In this document: positions 1 through 14,599 of the stretch, piece by piece
How positions within the stretch are numbered: position 1 is the stretch's first letter
Layout: each line of letters opens with the position of its first letter
Source: Luscinia megarhynchos
Lineage: Eukaryota > Chordata > Aves > Passeriformes > Turdidae
Assembly: GCA_034336665.1 (NCBI GenBank)
Contig: JAPFBE010000002.1
Span: forward strand, 10,944,406 to 11,008,405
Reading direction: 5' to 3'
Length of the DNA stretch: 64,000 nt
Program-made: the position numbers and the translations under genes
Notes under the pieces: generated by a model
Told to the model about the DNA's origin: nothing
Databases searched by the model: none
What the model saw: only the letters and a program-made list of their open reading frames with translations

Positions 1-1130
1 GCTGTGAAAATATTTTATAGATTTTAGATGCAGTGCTGCAATCTTTGCCAAGAGAAGTAATAGAAAAAATCAATTTTAGATGCCATTTTCTATCTCTGTG
101 TAATGTCAATGAAGAATATACATAGGAATTGGGCCCTTATTTTGTGTAACAACAAACACAAGCTTGCTGTGAAATTATTAACAGCTAGTGGTTTCACTTC
201 ATCAGTCGTTAGTTATATCAATCATTTCTGTGCCAGCATGGAAACAGAAGCTCTACTGTTTTGGAGAAGAAAGTGTATGTGTATGTTGTGTGTGTTCCAT
301 ATAAATTACCCAGGTGTTTTAACACATCCAGGTGGTTTTTTATTCCTTTTGGAAAAACAGAAAGGAAACAACCCAAGGGCTAATGTTCTAATTATCAGTG
401 GTTGTGCAAGCCTCCAAAAAGCATGTATTCTATAACCCCTGGAAAAATTCTGACATGTTATAAACTGGCTAAATTAGCTTCAATCAGTAAACAAACAAAT
501 TGGTGCCAGCACAATAGTACAATAATGCAGTGCATACTAAGTGACTTATTTTCCTAATGCCAAAAATAACTACACAAACCAGTGCTAAATAGCTTTTTGG
601 TATAATTTGAGTTAGAAGTTCTAAAAAGTTGTGATTCCTGACCTTTAAATAAGAACAGTAGAACCAGCACATCTATTTCTCAGAGATTTTTGGAAAATTC
701 TTTCTGGACTTTGGCTTGCAACCAAAATCACATGTGATTCAAAATGTTAAAAATGAAACATATTTCATTCAAATGCTGTGGTAGCTCTGGAAGCTCACGT
801 GCATGATTTTTTCTAGTTTAGTGTTGAAAGAGGAAGCCAAGTTCTTCTTCAAGGCAGATCATACTGGGCTGAACAAAGTAGTATTAAAATACGATTGCTT
901 ATGTAGGAGAAGAGCATAAAAACCTCCAAGGAAAAGTTAAGATGCTCCACAGTGGGCTTTGGATGTTAGGGCATGAAAATATAATGGAAAAGCATAATTT
1001 TTTAGTTCTCTAGCACCTGATGGCTCTTCACTGACTTTTTGGTTCCATGCTGGAAGATACTGTGAATATGTGAATTTTCTCTATGGCCCTACCTTATTGT
1101 GAAAAAGGAAGAGAAAATGTTGAAGGAACC
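1..1130. other. Unique AT-rich non-coding sequence
   Basis: No gene, RNA or recognisable transposable element is visible. Reading frames here are short (110 codons at most) and show no domain, signal peptide or splice-flanked structure. The sequence is ordinary AT-rich vertebrate intergenic or intronic DNA. Confidence 0.7.
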
Positions 1131-1238
1131 TTTTTTTTATTGTTTTTATTTTTTTTTAAATTTTTGTGGGTTTCTTTTTGTTTTTGTTTTTGTTTTTGGT
1201 TTTCGTTTTTGTTTTTATTTTTGTTTTGGTTTTTTTTG
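1131..1238. repeat. T-rich low-complexity tract, (TTTTTG)n-like
   Basis: The + strand is almost all T with regularly spaced single G bases, forming imperfect TTTTTG and TTTTG units. It produces overlapping phenylalanine-rich frames that are artefacts of the repeat. Confidence 0.9.
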
Positions 1239-4200
1239 CCATCACAGAGTAAGTATAATTCTGGTAATAGACTTTGGTTGCAACCTCTTTAAGTGTGAAT
1301 ATAATACAGTCTGTAAATATAATTTATCTTGTGTTGAGGAAATGGAGCTAATTTCAGTTCAGAGTTTTGAAAGATCTGAAATACTGTAACTTTTTAAATT
1401 TTTTGTTTTATTGACTTTTTAAGGCAAAATGTACTGTCTCTTGATGTAGGTCAACTTAATTTTTCTTTTATAATGACATAATGCCATGTAAGTCATCAAA
1501 ATGTTTTATATATGTTTTTATCTTCTTTTGACTACTCAAAACATTGATGTAAATATCTATGCTGGAATATAGATCATTACATTTATAAATTAAAATTAAA
1601 TAAAACCAGCATACCTCAAGTACTTCCTTCTTTCCAAATTCAAAATGCTTTTTTGTAAGTGATATAGAATATTTCTGTCTTTGAAAATTACACAGACACA
1701 CAGGCACAGAGCTGTAAAAGAAAAGGTGTGTATGCTACCAAACACCTTATTTTCTACCTCTGCCAATAACATATCTATTTTGACTAGTCAATGGTACTGG
1801 AAGTTGCTTATTTGCTGACAAAAGTGAACTAGACCTATGTTCATGAATTTATGCTTTAAATGAGGAACATTTTGTTTTAAGTGTTGTGTTCTCTCCTGTC
1901 TTCATCTAGCTACACTAACGTATTTCTGCATGTGAAACTGAATAATTAATTGTCCCAATGGTGCCATCAGGAAAGTGTTTTCAATTGCTGTTTCTGGAGA
2001 CTCCATTGCTACTCAGCTCCCATGAATATGTCGATAAACATACATGGTTGACTGAAACAGAATATATTTCTTTTACACACTTCACAGTCTTTTTTGGAGA
2101 ATATAAGAGATGTAGATATTTAAACTGCTGGTGTTCTTTGTGAAGTAACAAAGTCCTTAAGTATGAACTGTTGCTTTTCTAGACTGTGATAAATACATTG
2201 AAAAAGGAAAATAACTACTGGTAGACTTACTAAAAAAAATTGTACCTAAAAACAACTCTAATAGTGTAAAAAAATTTTTGCTGATCTTGATAAAAAGCAG
2301 ACATACAGCTGTTGTTTTATTTTAAGTAGGAATTTCCTTAGTATTTCCTCAATTTTATTTGCTGCTTTTGCAGAATCATGCTTGATAACATTTTCTGACA
2401 AAACACCTCACATATTTACTGCAGTTGACCTCCTGTATATTAATTGGCAGTATCTAGGGTATATACAGAAATCTTTCCATCATAATTATTCAGCATAAAG
2501 TTTTGTATCTTTCTCACAGTAGCTTCACACATTATACAGTATTCAACCCAATTACAATTATGAGTACTTTATCCTGGCTTTCCTTGTCTTCTGAAGGCTA
2601 ATGAATGCTAAAAGATATTTAAGTGAATCTATCCATCTCTCACAAAGCCTTAAACTCTGGCAGGAATTATCATCTATATTTAGTTTGTTTCCTGGTACCC
2701 AAATTACGATTCCAGAGAAATTACTCCACACTAAATAGTAAGGCAATGCTCTTGCTATGGGATCCCACCTGTCTACTCACCAGTGATATCTCGTTTGGGA
2801 TCTGTCCATTACTATGCATCTGACCCTATTTCACAGCTTATTATTTTGCAGCTCAAAATTCTCTGGTCTTTGGTTGTGCCACTGAGATGGTGCATGGAAT
2901 GCTGCTGGTTCAGTAACAATGCTCCATTGGAATAATCACATCTTGTAACTTCCCTGTACGCCTCCTGCCTGCTCTCAGCACTCAAGGCCAGTGGCTATGA
3001 CTGTTCTTTGTGGTATAGAAGCAAAGCTGCTTCTCCTTGCCATTATTATTTTGATCCATGCATGGTTGGAAGACCAAGAAGAAAGTGAATTTTTACTTCT
3101 GTGTCTATTTTCGTGTCAACCATCTGACTGATTTTCTGCTCTCCCAAAGTATTCAGTGCATCCATTGGCATTCCTCTATGAACAGTTTTTGATGGCAAGT
3201 TTTGAGAGACATGCAGAGAAACAGACATTTATTTTTATATGCTGTATCTATTGCATTCTATTTAAGTATAAATTGACAGAGATTTTCTGCTGAGTTAACA
3301 GTTGACTTTTTCAGGGAAAGCTGGGAGAAATTCCCTGTCCCACCCTCTTTCTGGGAAATCCACTAGCTGGGAACCAGGACCAGAATAGTTCAGACAAAAA
3401 GCTGTGCAGCTATTTTTAACAGGGCAGATGCTTATTGTAGATTACACACATAGCTGTTGTAGATTCTTAATGTAGAATAGCTACAAGTACTTAGTTATGA
3501 AGAATTTTGCATAACTTAATGCATAAAATTAATGACATGCATTCAACAACCTTATATTTATATTAATTATGCCTTACTTTTCTGTGAGTGATTGTCCCTC
3601 CCTATTTATGGTTATAATCCATCTGTTAAAAGGCATCAGGTAATTTTTTTGTAAATGCATTTTGCTACTCTATGGACAATTTCTTCTTAAAGATGTAATT
3701 TTGCCATTGTATGTGTTCTGTTGTACCCATTGTTTTAGAAAAATCACCTGCGTTTATCACACTGCAAGAGTCTTCTGTTAAATCAAAACAAAATTTTGTC
3801 CTTTTATTTGCAATTACCCCTCTAAATGCAAAACTTTCAATTCACACTCGCAATTTAGCTCACAATCTGCCACAGACTTGTGGCTCTTGCACACTCCACA
3901 GAGACCATGATATAATCCACAATCTTCTGGTCAATTTCCATTTTGTGTTGGGAATTATATTTTCCAAGACTTGATCCTTGCATGGTCAAGGCAGAACTTT
4001 TTTATGTGGAAAACTTGCTTAACCTTGGTCACCTACACTGTAGTATAGAAAGTTCATTCTGAACACAAAAAAATCACTGTTTTTCAGAAAGAAAATTATG
4101 ATTTTAAAAAACATAATTGGTGAGTTTAAAAGAGTCCATAAGTCAGAATGGAAGTGTAAATAATAAGTAAAGATGCAAGTTTTAAGGCTCAAAATACCAC

Positions 4201-7200
4201 TGCTAACTAATTCAATATCAACGTTCAGAGGATGACTTAAAAAGCTAATTCTTAAGTGATCTAACTCAACTGATGCTATTTTTCATAAATCACATTCATA
4301 TGTGACCTGAAAATAAATTGCATGGTGTTTGCATTAACTCTATTGCATTGGAACCATCAGGCTCACCTGTCTCATTTCAGCTAGATTCCAAGTGAGTTAA
4401 AGATTAGGGGCAGAATTTGTCTGTTTTGTGGTGGACTGCATGAATGGGTTTTTTTCTGTTTTGATTGCAGCATTTAGTTTTCCAAAATCAATCCACATTA
4501 TTTATGTTTCAGAGATGCCTGTTTTCTACTGTTTGAAGGTTAGTTGTCATGATATGTCCCTGTGCAGCAGAGAGCCTGCAACAGCAGAAATGAGAGACAA
4601 TTTCTATTCCTATTATTCCAAATCTAAGACAATCCTCATAAGTATTATGAAGGTAAAACAGTGTTTAGGAAAAGGTACATCTCCAAATAATTTTAATTTC
4701 TTGTTGATTAAACAACCACTGATACAAATAACAATGTGGAAAATATGAAAATAATGATGTTATTGTGTTCTACTCTTCTTGTCTGAGTCAGAGTTTCTAC
4801 ATATGAAGGTGAGATAATCTTCAAGATATTTAGGTGCTCAGAACTTCATTTGCTCCTAAAGACTTGAACATTTTCTAGTAACTATAAATAAGCCAGTATT
4901 GTTCTCAAGGTATTAAAAATGAAACACAATAAATATTATCTAACAGAAGGAAGGAGAAATTTCCCCAGAAGAGAAGGCAACAAATTGTCAGCTCTATTTG
5001 GACAAGAACTTTAATTTTCAACTAAGCAATCCCATGTACTAGGAAAAGAAAATCTTTTCAATTTGGAGGACTTTGACAAATATTAATATATCACAGTTGC
5101 AATGGGATTCATTTGTGCTGTGGAATCTAAGAGGTCAGTACATCTGTAAAGACTTATAGTACTTAAGAGATGATCGTACAAGACATATGGTTTAATCATG
5201 ATGTATTTAAGCCTTTTTTATCTGCTTAAGAATTCAATGTTTTTCTTTCTCTAATTTAAGAAAGCATTTGTGATTCCTCTCAAAAACCAAAAAAGTATTA
5301 ATACAGCAGCCAGAGCGTATTAAAAATGTCCTGAGAAAAGTTAAAATTATGTAACTATAACTGATTACAACTATGATTAAAATATAGATATAATGATTTG
5401 AGTGTTAATCCTTATGGGCTTGTCATCACACTATAAATTTTTATATATGGGTGAATTTCCTATAGACTCTCATTTATAGTGTGGTAAATCCTCAGAGGAA
5501 GATAATGAAAATGTAGAAGGACCCTGTGATTTACATCTCAGCATTAATATGTTTATGTCACTAAAGCTATCTTCTAAGAGCTGTTTATTTTTCCAAAACT
5601 GTGTCCTCCCAATAACGATCATAACCATTGTTTTATTTTTAGAATGCTAGCACACGCACATCCAGTGCTGCATGAACCATGGTGGAAAAAGCCTGCCAGG
5701 GTTTTAGGTGTCTGCTTGTCACCACTGTCCAACTTGCCCTTCATTGCCATTAGAATTCATGTGCTCCCCTCTTCTCACTGATGGCCGGAATTTGGTAAAG
5801 GAATGTCATAATCACGAGATGTAAAATTATTCCCTGTGCCAAAATTATGGGAAGCTTTCTTCTCAGAGGTACCTAATCCAAAGAGATTGCAGCCTTTTCA
5901 AACTGCACTCATTGAAGGTGGCCTGCTTGTGGTGTGACTTGGAATTGAATGATCAAATGTGTAAACGCAGGTCGAGTGTGCAGGCAGCCACATGAAAAAG
6001 GGCTATTGAAAAGGGTGCATGGCTACAGCAGCACCACATCAAAATATGACTCTCTCCTGTAAACTCAGCCACCAAATATCACCTTTCAGGATTGTTTTTC
6101 TATTCTGTATTCTCCTCGGTCTTATTATTTAACAAATAATACTTTTATGACATCTATCTTGCAGTAGAACAGACTATATAGAGCACACACATGACATGAT
6201 ATACATTCCTTTTATCACACGAACAAGGGTTAATATTAAAGGTCATTAGAAAAAAAAATCCTAAAATTAAAAGTTATTAAACAGTCCTGCTCATAGATTA
6301 TCTGATTATGGACTAGGAAAAAAATACAAGTTAAAAGTTAATTCAAGAGTATTAACTTGCACAGACTTAAACATAGGGTTTAGTCTTTAATAATAATCAA
6401 GCCTACAAAGAAAACCAAGGCAAAAAAGATATAATCTTAGTGCAGAACACCCATATGTTAATTCATAGCGTAGAAAGGAAGCTGCAGTTTAATTTTACCT
6501 TGTTCAGGCAGTTCCTATCAAGTACATCAGGATTTATTTTATCTGTTAACAGAATGATCTTTCATACTGTTCATTGACATATGTTGAAAACATGTCATTT
6601 TCTAAAGGAAGAGAAGATTAGCTTTAATACATATAGAAGTTTTAAATCTGTGATTTACATAGGACTAGGGTTCTGAAATCTGTAGTTTAAGCTCTAAGCA
6701 TAACCATGCCCAGTAATGTATTTCTAGCACTATGATGCATCTCAAAAAAAGATTAGACAGAAGATGGGGGCATTTTATAGCAGGAATCTAGTGGCAGCAA
6801 AGATTGCAAAAGAAAATAATTTGAAAATTTATTAATGAGAAATTTTAAAACACATTTTAAATACCTCAGCTGGGTACCTAATCAAAGATGAAATTGGCCA
6901 GTTCCTGAACTTTGTGGTTTTGGCTTGATCTGGGAGACACAAGAATTTGATTTGGCAAAGATTTGGTTGTAGATAAAGACTGTTCTGGATAGCACTCTCC
7001 TGGTTGTCCTTGAGGAAGTATAGTGAGCTTGTAAGATAAGATGCAAGTTTTTAACCATTTGTAACTCAAACAGCATTAAAAGGGCTTAAGGACAGCAATA
7101 ACTTCAATTGTTTCCTAAAATACCTGTTGTATTCAGTGAGGGCACGATCTTACCTTCCTTCCTTTTTTAAATAAGTAAATATTTTTTCTAGGTGAAAGGT

Positions 7201-10200
7201 ACATTTCCCATAAGGCATAACATTTGCCCTTGTGATAATATGAAATACTTCATAATTTATGTTCCTGAATGAATGTAATTATCTACTTAAAAAGATTCTG
7301 TAACATTTTCTTTGCAGACACCTTTCACATGTGGCTATGGTAGAACCTCATGTGATATTGCAACACTCTGAGTCTGCTATGCACGAATTTGGGTAGACAA
7401 AGTATTTTGATCTAGTACTTAGGGTCTATTAACAGGCTGCATCAGAGAAATGGACTCGTAACTGGAAAAAACAAGAAGTTGTATTTGTATGTATGCAAAA
7501 CCTAAAATGGAACACCAGTGTTTTCTTTAGGAAAATTGTATTTTGTCATGCTTAAGTTTTCCTTCATGAGCTTTATATTGATAAGTTGTTTTGAAACTGA
7601 TGTTATTGGAATCTTGCCTTTTAATTACATTGCATGCTGGTACTAAGCAACCATTTTTTCATTAATAACAAATGCTGCAATGGTTATATAAGAGATTTTT
7701 TTGAATCAAAAAAGCTCTGGTCATTTTATGTTCAGACTATCAGCAGCCAGACACTGTTTACTTTTAGTGACTGCAGCATGTTTATGTGTGTCTACCTCAA
7801 CAATTAGTAACAGCTAGCCCAGAAAGGATATAGTCTTAGCATCTAAGTAAATAATGGAGATGGATAAATGAAAGTTACTAAATCAAGATGAAATACATTT
7901 CTAAAGCTGTGAGAGCTGTGCTTTCAGGCCCAAGGAAAACAAAATTGATCACCTGGTCACAGTCCAAGGTCAAAGGTCTGAAGCAGAGACTGCTGACACT
8001 TAGGTAAATGACATGCTTAAAATGGGATAAGAGAAACTTTCATCTAAAAGGGAGAAGAAGCAAGGAATGTATGTATATAGAGCAGTGTAGCCTTCAGAAA
8101 TATGTAATGACTTTTTACCTCTTTCATTTTTTTTTCTGAAATAATTAAAAATTCAAATCCATCTGAAACCAACAGAATCCTTTCATTGATTCATGAATTT
8201 TAAGGTTTCATAGCAGATGTCCTATTATGTTCTGTACTCTAGTACTGAAGGAAAAAATCAGCTTTAAAATTTAATTTTTTTTCCCTCTGTTTATCTTTTA
8301 TTCTTAATGTATTTGAAGCATCATGTTCTCAAGACTGCCTATCAATAAATAATTTAAAATGTTTGTAAGATGTTTGCAACACAGTAACCTATACAATCCT
8401 GTTTCATTCCATGAAATGGAAAAACTGGAAAATCAATTTTGCAGAAAACTGTACTCCATGGAATTTTGGGGGGGTTTGGGTACTTCATGAATGAGTAAGA
8501 TTCAACTCTGTTTGAGGGAGTGTAGGTGGCATCACATAAAGATTTACAGGGGGATGACTTGCATGGGGGATGTAATGTAAAGCCACAGAAATAGGGTTTT
8601 CCAAGGACTGTCACACTGGATGTACTCTTTTATTTAGCATGCAGTATATTTGAAATCAATTCAGCACAGTAAAATCTAACAATATGTTGGTACTGTAGCA
8701 AAAAAGGCAAGATAAGTCTCATTTCCAGAAAATCAGGGAGCATTAGGTAAGCAATCTTTTTCTCAAGATTAACTAAGAATTGTACGTCTAACTCAAGTTT
8801 TGATTATAGCCCGTGCAGATAACAGTGCAAATTCCAGATGAAATTGATAGAAATAAGGTTGTCAGCATTCTAAACCAACAATTGATCCTTTCACTCAGCC
8901 AAAGAGATATCATTATAATTATTAATTATTTCATTTTTACTTGTGCCTTAGTCCCAATAAAGCAAAGTGACTACATTTTCAGAAACTGTTACTTTTCAGT
9001 CTAAGATGGTTACTGCATCACCTCCAGTCAGAATAAAACATGTCTGTTGTGTATCAAGATTCATCACCCAGCTGAGCTAGAATGCCCTGTTTGCTGTGAA
9101 ATTGTGGTCTCCCACATGACAGTAAAATTTGTGAAGTCCCATCTCCAGGTTGCCGTGACATTTATTAAATATTTTAGCCAGAAAGAAACATTAAGAAGGC
9201 CTACAGACTAGGAAGACAATTGAAAAACCTCTAAGAAAGGAAATATCTTATTAATTCATTAAGTCAAACTGCTTGTATCTACACTTGTATGACTAGAATT
9301 ATGGTTCATTAACTTCATTTCTTTATATGAGTTAATTAGCTCAGAGGAGGCCAGAAATTAATTACCAGCTTATATAGTTTGTGCAGAATGGCATTCTGTT
9401 TATTTAGTTTCTCCTATTAACTTTTAATCTCTTCAAACAATAAAAGAGGTAATTAGTATTTTATAAACAAAAATGAATGCAACAAAGGCAAATAATTTGC
9501 CAAATAGTGAGGCTCCTGTGTGGAACCTGATAGTTGTGTGGTTCAAGTTACAGACCTTTTCACTGTTAAGTATAAGCAAAAGGAGATCGAAAATATAGGT
9601 AGTCTTCAGGCAGGGCCATGCAATCCATCATGAAAGAAGAGCTACCTACTAATACCTCACAGAGCAGAAAACCGAGCCTTAAAAAGTTTCCAGCTGTTTG
9701 AAAATAATTGCCCATGTATTCAGCCACAGTAACAGTTGTAGCCAGCTTTACTAAGGTATGGGAACAGAGCGGAACAAAGTGGGAAAACAAAAAGAAACCA
9801 CTTTCATTTAGGCAAAAAAAGACACAATAGAGCGTTTGAATGAATATATAGGCATATTACAATTTATAGTATTGATAGTAATCAATGCATATTATACAAT
9901 TTTTAATACAAGCAAGATCAAAAGTCACCACTGCCAAGTGTTTAATTAAGGTTTCTGCAAACTATAACCTCTATTAAATTTGTTTAGCAACTTATAAAAC
10001 CTTGCATTTTGGGAATGTGTATTAAACTTTGCTTCATTTTTGCCCTCTCCAGAGATTGCATATGTGACATTCTTTGTGACTTTTGGTAATTTTTAATAAG
10101 TACATGCTTTATCTACAAAGATAGGTCACAGAGCAGATATTCATCACCATATTTTTGGTGTACAAAACAAAATAAGTGCAAAATGTGTCAAGAATGCTAC

Positions 10201-11323
10201 TTAGGAAATATTTCAGGAAATTCTTGACGAGTGTTTAAGGTTTTATTAGCACTATTTATTCACTTCCCTACATCTGCAAAACCAGGTGCCTTTGTCCAAC
10301 TCTACAAAACCCAGAGAGAGCCATAAAAGCCTTCTTTAAAAAGCCTAAAGCCACCATGAACTTAAAGTCTCTAATCTTGAGCCATTCATGGACTAAAAAC
10401 ACATTGTCTGTCTCATTGAAGACTGAGCCCAAGCCCTTCCCACTGGTATCCATTTAAAGTTCCAGTTGCATATTTCATACTGTGAGACTGAGAACTGCCG
10501 TTGTTTCTATGTACAAGTGTTATAATCCTATCCTTTCTTATCCTTTGACTGTGTGCAATTTTTGGAAGCAAAAAGACAAAGTAATGTGGGGTGGGTTGTT
10601 TTGCCTGTATGAGGCTTCTTGAAGAGTGGGATGAGTATCAAAATAAATTGATTGCAAGACACTTGCTAGATGAATTAGGCAGAGAGACATTTTTATTTTA
10701 CAGTTCTATAATTCATCACTTACTTATAAAATTAACAATCACTTCATACAGAGCTGCTTTGGGGTAAGGAAGGAAAAGGTACAACGAGTATATTAGCTAT
10801 TTACCAGTAAAGCGTAATTGCCTCATTTTTTTATAAAATAAAATAATATTAATTGATGCATTCATAAAATGACATCCAGTACAATCTTTAAATGGTGGGC
10901 ATTTGAACCAGAATTCCCTGGCTAGTGGTGTTCCATTTGTGTCATAAAACCAACATAAGAAAACCTAGTTGGAATTGCTCAAATCCAAAACAACACAGTG
11001 CAGGTGTTCCTCATGCATAGTGGGGCAAACATAGGCTCAGCTGAAGATGACAGAAAAACCTAACTCTGCACAGAGACAAGGATTTCCCCCACTGAAATCC
11101 TACACTTCAGAACTCCTTCCGACCTCATCTAAGCTAAAAAATAGACATATCCTTTCTCATAGTGGGTCTTATTATCTGGTCACCACATGATATAAACAAA
11201 GAAATATTTGGAATAAATCAAAGAAACCTTCTGCTAGAATTTAAAAAAAAACTTTATTTAAATGACAGAAAGATAATATCCAATAACTTTAATTCTTGTA
11301 TAACTCTAAAAATAAAAGCCACG
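1239..11323. other. Unique non-coding sequence, about 10 kb
   Basis: No coding gene or recognisable mobile element is seen. Frames are 60 to 106 codons and have no family signature. The stretch at 9300-9480 is rich in TAATTA-type cores and could be a regulatory element, but nothing in the sequence proves it. The only structural feature I mark is the 12-bp inverted repeat at 5427-5483. Confidence 0.6.
5427..5483. repeat. Inverted repeat, 12-bp perfect arms
   Basis: The arm CACACTATAAAT at 5427-5438 is matched exactly by its reverse complement ATTTATAGTGTG at 5472-5483, with a 33-base spacer. The surroundings are AT-rich, so chance or an old microdeletion-inversion is possible. No target-site duplication was found around it. 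Confidence 0.6.
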
Positions 11324-11345
11324 ATAATTAATTAATTAATTAATT
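11324..11345. repeat. (TTAA)n microsatellite
   Basis: About five head-to-tail TTAA/AATT units, self-complementary as a whole, sit in a local AT-rich context. Confidence 0.9.
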
Positions 11346-12329
11346 GTGACAACAAAGAAATGGTAACTTTCTCCAGTATGCTAGACACTTTAAAAAGTAA
11401 AGGAATTTGAAAGGATTTCAAGGCATTCACTGAGACCTGAAGCTGATTCTATCGATGCTTCATCAATGAAACACAGTATTCTGCACTATCTCTTCAGTGT
11501 ACACAAAGGTCTTCATTGGAAGTGTTTAAATCATCACGATTAATTTTAGACTCTGACAAAGAATAGAATTTTCCTTTCTCTCTCTGTCTTGTGTTTTATT
11601 CTTCTTTTGTCTTAAAATCCTCTTGATGTGAAACAGCTGCCATCTTCAACCTGATTAACAGATAGACATGGATTCTTTATTGCCAGCATTAGCTTTACAG
11701 CACAAATCACATGGCTTCAAAAGGCTGGGGAAACGATCAAACTGCTCATGACTATTACAAATGAGTTCAAGCAATTCACCATTCCTAGCTGGTGCTGCCT
11801 TTGCATGTGATTTTTCCCAGATAATTCCTGAATATGTGGACATGCCGTGTCAAGTTGATTCCTACATTTCTGACAACAAACAAAACTAAAGCTCTCACTG
11901 AGCACAGTCCTGGACAACCTAACATGATATATATGTTGTTTTTTTTTTTTTTCTAATTTTTCCCTGTTATTTCAACCTAGAGACATCAGTAACATCTACA
12001 TGTATAGACATAAGAAGAAGGAAAGTGGTAACTTTTTAAATTTGCCATTAATTTTGATTTTAATGTAGAATGACATTGTCCTTTTGGAGAAATAGAAATA
12101 AATAAATCTTATGTATCAGCTCAGGAACTTTAACATATTTGTACAAATTTTCCTGCTGCATTCTAAACAAGAGAATTCTTTAAAGTTATTTTGCTGTTGG
12201 TTGAACATTTTCTCTATTTTCATCTTTATTTCCCATTTCTACTTTCACTACACTACTTATCAAATCATTTTAGAAGGAATTTTATCTATTCTCAGGCTAG
12301 CCTGAAAAATAATATGTGTAATTTCTTAT
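11346..12329. other. Non-coding sequence with poly(T) run
   Basis: No gene is visible. A run of 14 T lies at 11939-11952. It is not preceded by any recognised SINE or processed pseudogene on either strand, so I treat it as a plain homopolymer. Confidence 0.6.
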
Positions 12330-13780
12330 AATTTGTAAGAAATACAACCTTCCACAACCTCATCTCCTTTTGTGATCCATCTTCTTTCTCTGCCTGTCTA
12401 ATAAAGAGAATTCTCCAAGTGTCATCACCTTCCACAGATACCCTGCAGACTCTCAATACTTAGCCTGCACTTTGCTTAGTAATCTCTGGCTGCAGCTTCA
12501 GGTACCATTTCACCTATGGCATCATCTACTGCATTTCAAGAGCCCCAAAAAACCTCCTTCTCTGGAGTCCCACATGGCTAAGTATTCAACATCATTTTCT
12601 CATCTGAAGATGATTATTTCCTCTGACAGGTTCTATCTCTGAATACTCCCACCAGATACTCTTTTATTACTTATTCCCTTTCTGATACTTACTAGCTTTA
12701 CAGCTCTAAATGGTCTTGCCAGACCTGGTCTCTTCTGACCTTCACTTCCTTATTCTTCCATGAAGTTTTCACAAAAGATAACTTTGAACAATGGAGCATC
12801 TTCTGCTTCATGCTAGTTGAATTTAGGTGAACAGCTTGCTAATTTTAGGTTGGCTTTGGTTTTGGCTTCTTTTAGACATTTGCTGAAGCTGGAATTTCCC
12901 TTTCTCTTTGCTTCTTTCCCTACATTCACCAAGTTATTTTGTAATTTACACCAACTTTCTCATTGATAACAGATATCAGCATCTTCTCTCTGATCCTAGT
13001 GGTCCTGTGTCCCTGTTTCCTTTTCTTCTGCTGCACCCTATTTTGACCCTTGCCTGTCACTTCATCCTCTTCAGCTAATTCTTGCTGAAGCAAAGACACT
13101 TTTCTTTGTCAAGACAGCTGCATTTCAAATATTATCCTCAACGGGAGGAACATCTTCTGTTCATCTAAAATTGTTTCAAAGTCCACCACAAGCTCTTCTT
13201 TGGAAACCAAGATCCTTTACTATGAGGCTGCCAAATGACAGCTTCCCTCACACGTGACACTGACCTGCAGTTTTCTCTGCTGAACTACTTGAGAAGAAAG
13301 CATGACAAACCCATTGTGAATGTCTACATAGCATGGACATGCAAAGCCACTTCACCAATTTCTCATTTGTCCATTGTCCAGTGCTGCTTTTGTGTTCCTT
13401 GTCAGTCTTTGGATTCAATGCTATACCTATGTTTTGTCCTGTTATGATCCCATCTCCTCTTGTGTGCCTGCAGTTCCCTTTTTACTTTTACTAGCTGGTT
13501 TCCTTATGATTCTTACTCATCCCCTTTAAACTTGCAGATTGATACTCTGCTGCTGCTTCTGCACTAACAGTCTGCAACTGTCTGGCCAACATCCTCAGAC
13601 TGACTGACTCCGTTCCTTTTTTAAATGCAGCAGTAACCCAATCTTTAATCAGCACTCTGCAGCCCGTTCTGCCTGCTTTTTGCTTACAATTTCCTATCCT
13701 TTATGCCCCTCCTAACCTTCTGTTCCTATCATTTTTCACTGCAACCTTCTATAGCTTTGTCCATTTTGGTAAATCTTTTG
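12330..13780. other. C-over-G skewed, pyrimidine-rich segment
   Basis: For about 1.4 kb the + strand carries many more C than G. Two sampled 60-base blocks give C=20, G=8 (12421-12480) and C=20, G=6 (13021-13080). There is no long reading frame on either strand and no CR1 or LTR hallmark. Such a skew may come from an old unrecognised repeat in antisense orientation, or from past transcription. I do not recognise the family. Confidence 0.5.
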
Positions 13781-14599
13781 TAGGGAATTTGTTTGAATAA
13801 TGAGATATAAAATTACAGTGTGCTCCACTGAGCATGACATAGGTCATCTTTCCTGCTTCCATGAAATCTGGTTACATGTTTTGGACATTTCTGTGACCAG
13901 GAGCCTTCTCATCTTGATTCATATGAAGTTAACCTTTGTCATTCCTATATTCATTTTTTGACATGTCATCCCAACTATGGCACCTTTGAAAGGGAAAGTG
14001 AATACACAATATTAGATATGAGAGTTGCATGATCACAGGCAGCCTACTGAACTATTTTCAAAGAGTAGGATTTGCTTTCAAAATCTAACCGGCACAACTG
14101 ATTTTCTCTCCTTCCTCTTTGCCAGATTTTTGCTATAAGCTATTTTAACGTGGTCTGTTATTACAAGTATTTCTTTCATAGTCTCAATGAAAATCATGTT
14201 TTCTGGGGCCATCAAGCCTTTGTGTGATAGCAGCAGAAGAATTTGTTGCAACTATTATAAAGTACTTTTGCCATCTTTCCCCTGCAAGAATGTTTCTGCA
14301 ATTATTTTAAATAAAACCGTATTTCCAGTGGCTTTTTTTTTCCTTCTGTTTTAATTCCCTCCTAAAAATTTCCTCACTAAATAAAATGACATCAATCCAG
14401 CCCATCCCGCCTCCTCCTCCCTACATCCAACCATCTCATTAAAAATTTTGCCTCCTCTTCCTTATGACTACATACCAGCATCCATGTGAAGTTCATAGAG
14501 CCATGGTGCTGTACATTGTGGCATCATTGCAGAGGGGAGGAAATGATCATTTTTCCTCCTCGTGCTTTCTTACTATTGACCAAGGTTATTCTCTTTATC
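13781..14599. other. Unique non-coding sequence
   Basis: AT-rich single-copy-looking DNA with a short T-run near 14333-14342. No gene, RNA or mobile element is recognised. Confidence 0.6.

Noticed and set aside
1083..1389. Phe-rich frames that look like membrane segments
   Set aside because: They arise from the T-rich low-complexity tract. The same applies to frames at 36924-37196, 38657-38860 and 63750-63999.
8813..9004. Frame starting MQITVQIPDEIDRNK, protein-like at first
   Set aside because: After about 40 residues it runs into Ile/Asn/Tyr-rich AT sequence, has no good splice sites, and matches no family I know.
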